From contig NZ_QENZ01000003.1 of the NCBI RefSeq assembly GCF_003096835.1, positions 372,001 to 436,000 of the forward strand: a DNA stretch of 64,000 bases. The letters are read 5' to 3'. Origin of the DNA: Balneicella halophila (GTDB taxonomy: Bacteria; Bacteroidota; Bacteroidia; Bacteroidales; Balneicellaceae). The notes beneath the pieces are model-generated. The model had not been told where the DNA came from and ran no database searches. It saw only the letters and a list, made by a program, of their open reading frames with translations. Made by a program: the position numbers and the translations under genes. Positions 63,807-64,000 of the stretch are shown piece after piece; position 1 is the stretch's first letter, and each line of letters opens with the position of its first letter.

Positions 63807-64000
63807 ATGATAAAAAATACTAGATTGTTTGGAATTGCAACTATTGTCTCACTTTTGTTTCTAATTGTTGCATGTACGCCAGAGGAAAAAACAGAAACCT
63901 TTTGGGTAAATAGTTACAAAACGACTGTAGATAATGATGATAATTATCAGTTATTAGTTTCCGAGAGTGATAATTTGGAAGATGCTAACTGGGATAAATT
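63807..64000 (+). CDS. Lipoprotein, N-terminal part (cut by window edge)
   Basis: An ATG at 63807 opens a frame that runs to the end of the window. The first residues are a lipoprotein signal with lipobox LIVAC (Cys24), followed by FWVNSYKTTVDNDDNYQLLV. I do not recognise the family from 64 residues; a DUF4377/META-type protein is possible. The stretch 63735-63806 upstream holds no other feature. Confidence 0.6.
   Translation, partial: MIKNTRLFGIATIVSLLFLIVACTPEEKTETFWVNSYKTTVDNDDNYQLLVSESDNLEDANWDK

Overview
The window is a stretch of chromosome from a member of the Bacteroidota, most likely in or near the Bacteroidales/Marinilabiliales. The evidence is the complete type IX secretion core gldK-gldL-gldM-gldN, TonB-dependent and outer-membrane receptors with carboxypeptidase-like N-terminal domains, the lptE/TPR/secG and ybeY-mnmG-uvrC neighbourhoods, a CzcA pump fused to its outer-membrane channel, the low G+C content, and repeated Bacteroidota-type promoters (TTTG or TTG, about 20 bases, then TAnnTTTG). 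No phage, transposase, integrase or CRISPR array was seen. Most of the window is core chromosome; the least conserved-looking stretch is roughly 17.5-30 kb.

Layout. 0-6 kb: envelope and translation genes (lptE end, TPR protein, secG; then on the minus strand frr, pyrH, tsf, rpsB, rpsI, rplM) with two structured leaders upstream of rplM and rpsB. 6-10 kb: a TonB-dependent receptor, an OmpA-like lipoprotein and a lipocalin-like lipoprotein. 10-17 kb: potassium uptake (trkA, trkH), a VanZ-like protein, an Rrf2 regulator, butyrate kinase, and an acyltransferase/glycosyltransferase pair. 17.2-17.5 kb: tRNA-Ser(GCU) and tRNA-Pro(UGG), each with its own promoter and terminator. 17.6-23.6 kb: a metal-efflux locus with a small Cys-rich gene (DUF6660-like) broken by an in-frame stop, a CzcA-channel fusion, and the CzcB adaptor. 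23.8-30 kb: a fasciclin lipoprotein, a four-EF-hand secreted protein, a LytS/LytTR two-component pair and an outer-membrane receptor. 30-38 kb: radA, rfaE2, an epimerase, DUF2141 and DUF4349 proteins, rbfA, a LolC/FtsX-like permease, a PNPOx-like lipoprotein, and a flavin reductase/DHOD-like pair. 38-48.7 kb: an S41 protease, a U32 peptidase, a large receiver/PEP-synthase-like protein, a YeiH transporter, tRNA-Cys, a long GAPDH and a second permease. 48.9-56.4 kb: ybeY, mnmG, uvrC, lplA, topA. 56.4-61.2 kb: the gldKLMN operon. 61.2-64 kb: ispG, a TonB-like protein and a lipoprotein cut off by the window edge.

Most notable: two parS-like ParB-binding palindromes 1.9 kb apart, one directly after the mnmG stop codon and one inside lplA, suggesting that this segment is part of the chromosome-segregation region near the origin. 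Other points worth a look are the DUF6660-like gene with an amber codon, a signal-peptide-like linker inside the CzcA-channel fusion, a receiver-PPDK-like protein in which I see no phosphohistidine domain, a DHOD-like enzyme without the usual catalytic cysteine next to a flavin reductase, and an EF-hand/two-component/receptor cluster that looks like one regulatory unit. I did not find anything that I can call a wholly new system; everything here was read by eye without database searches.
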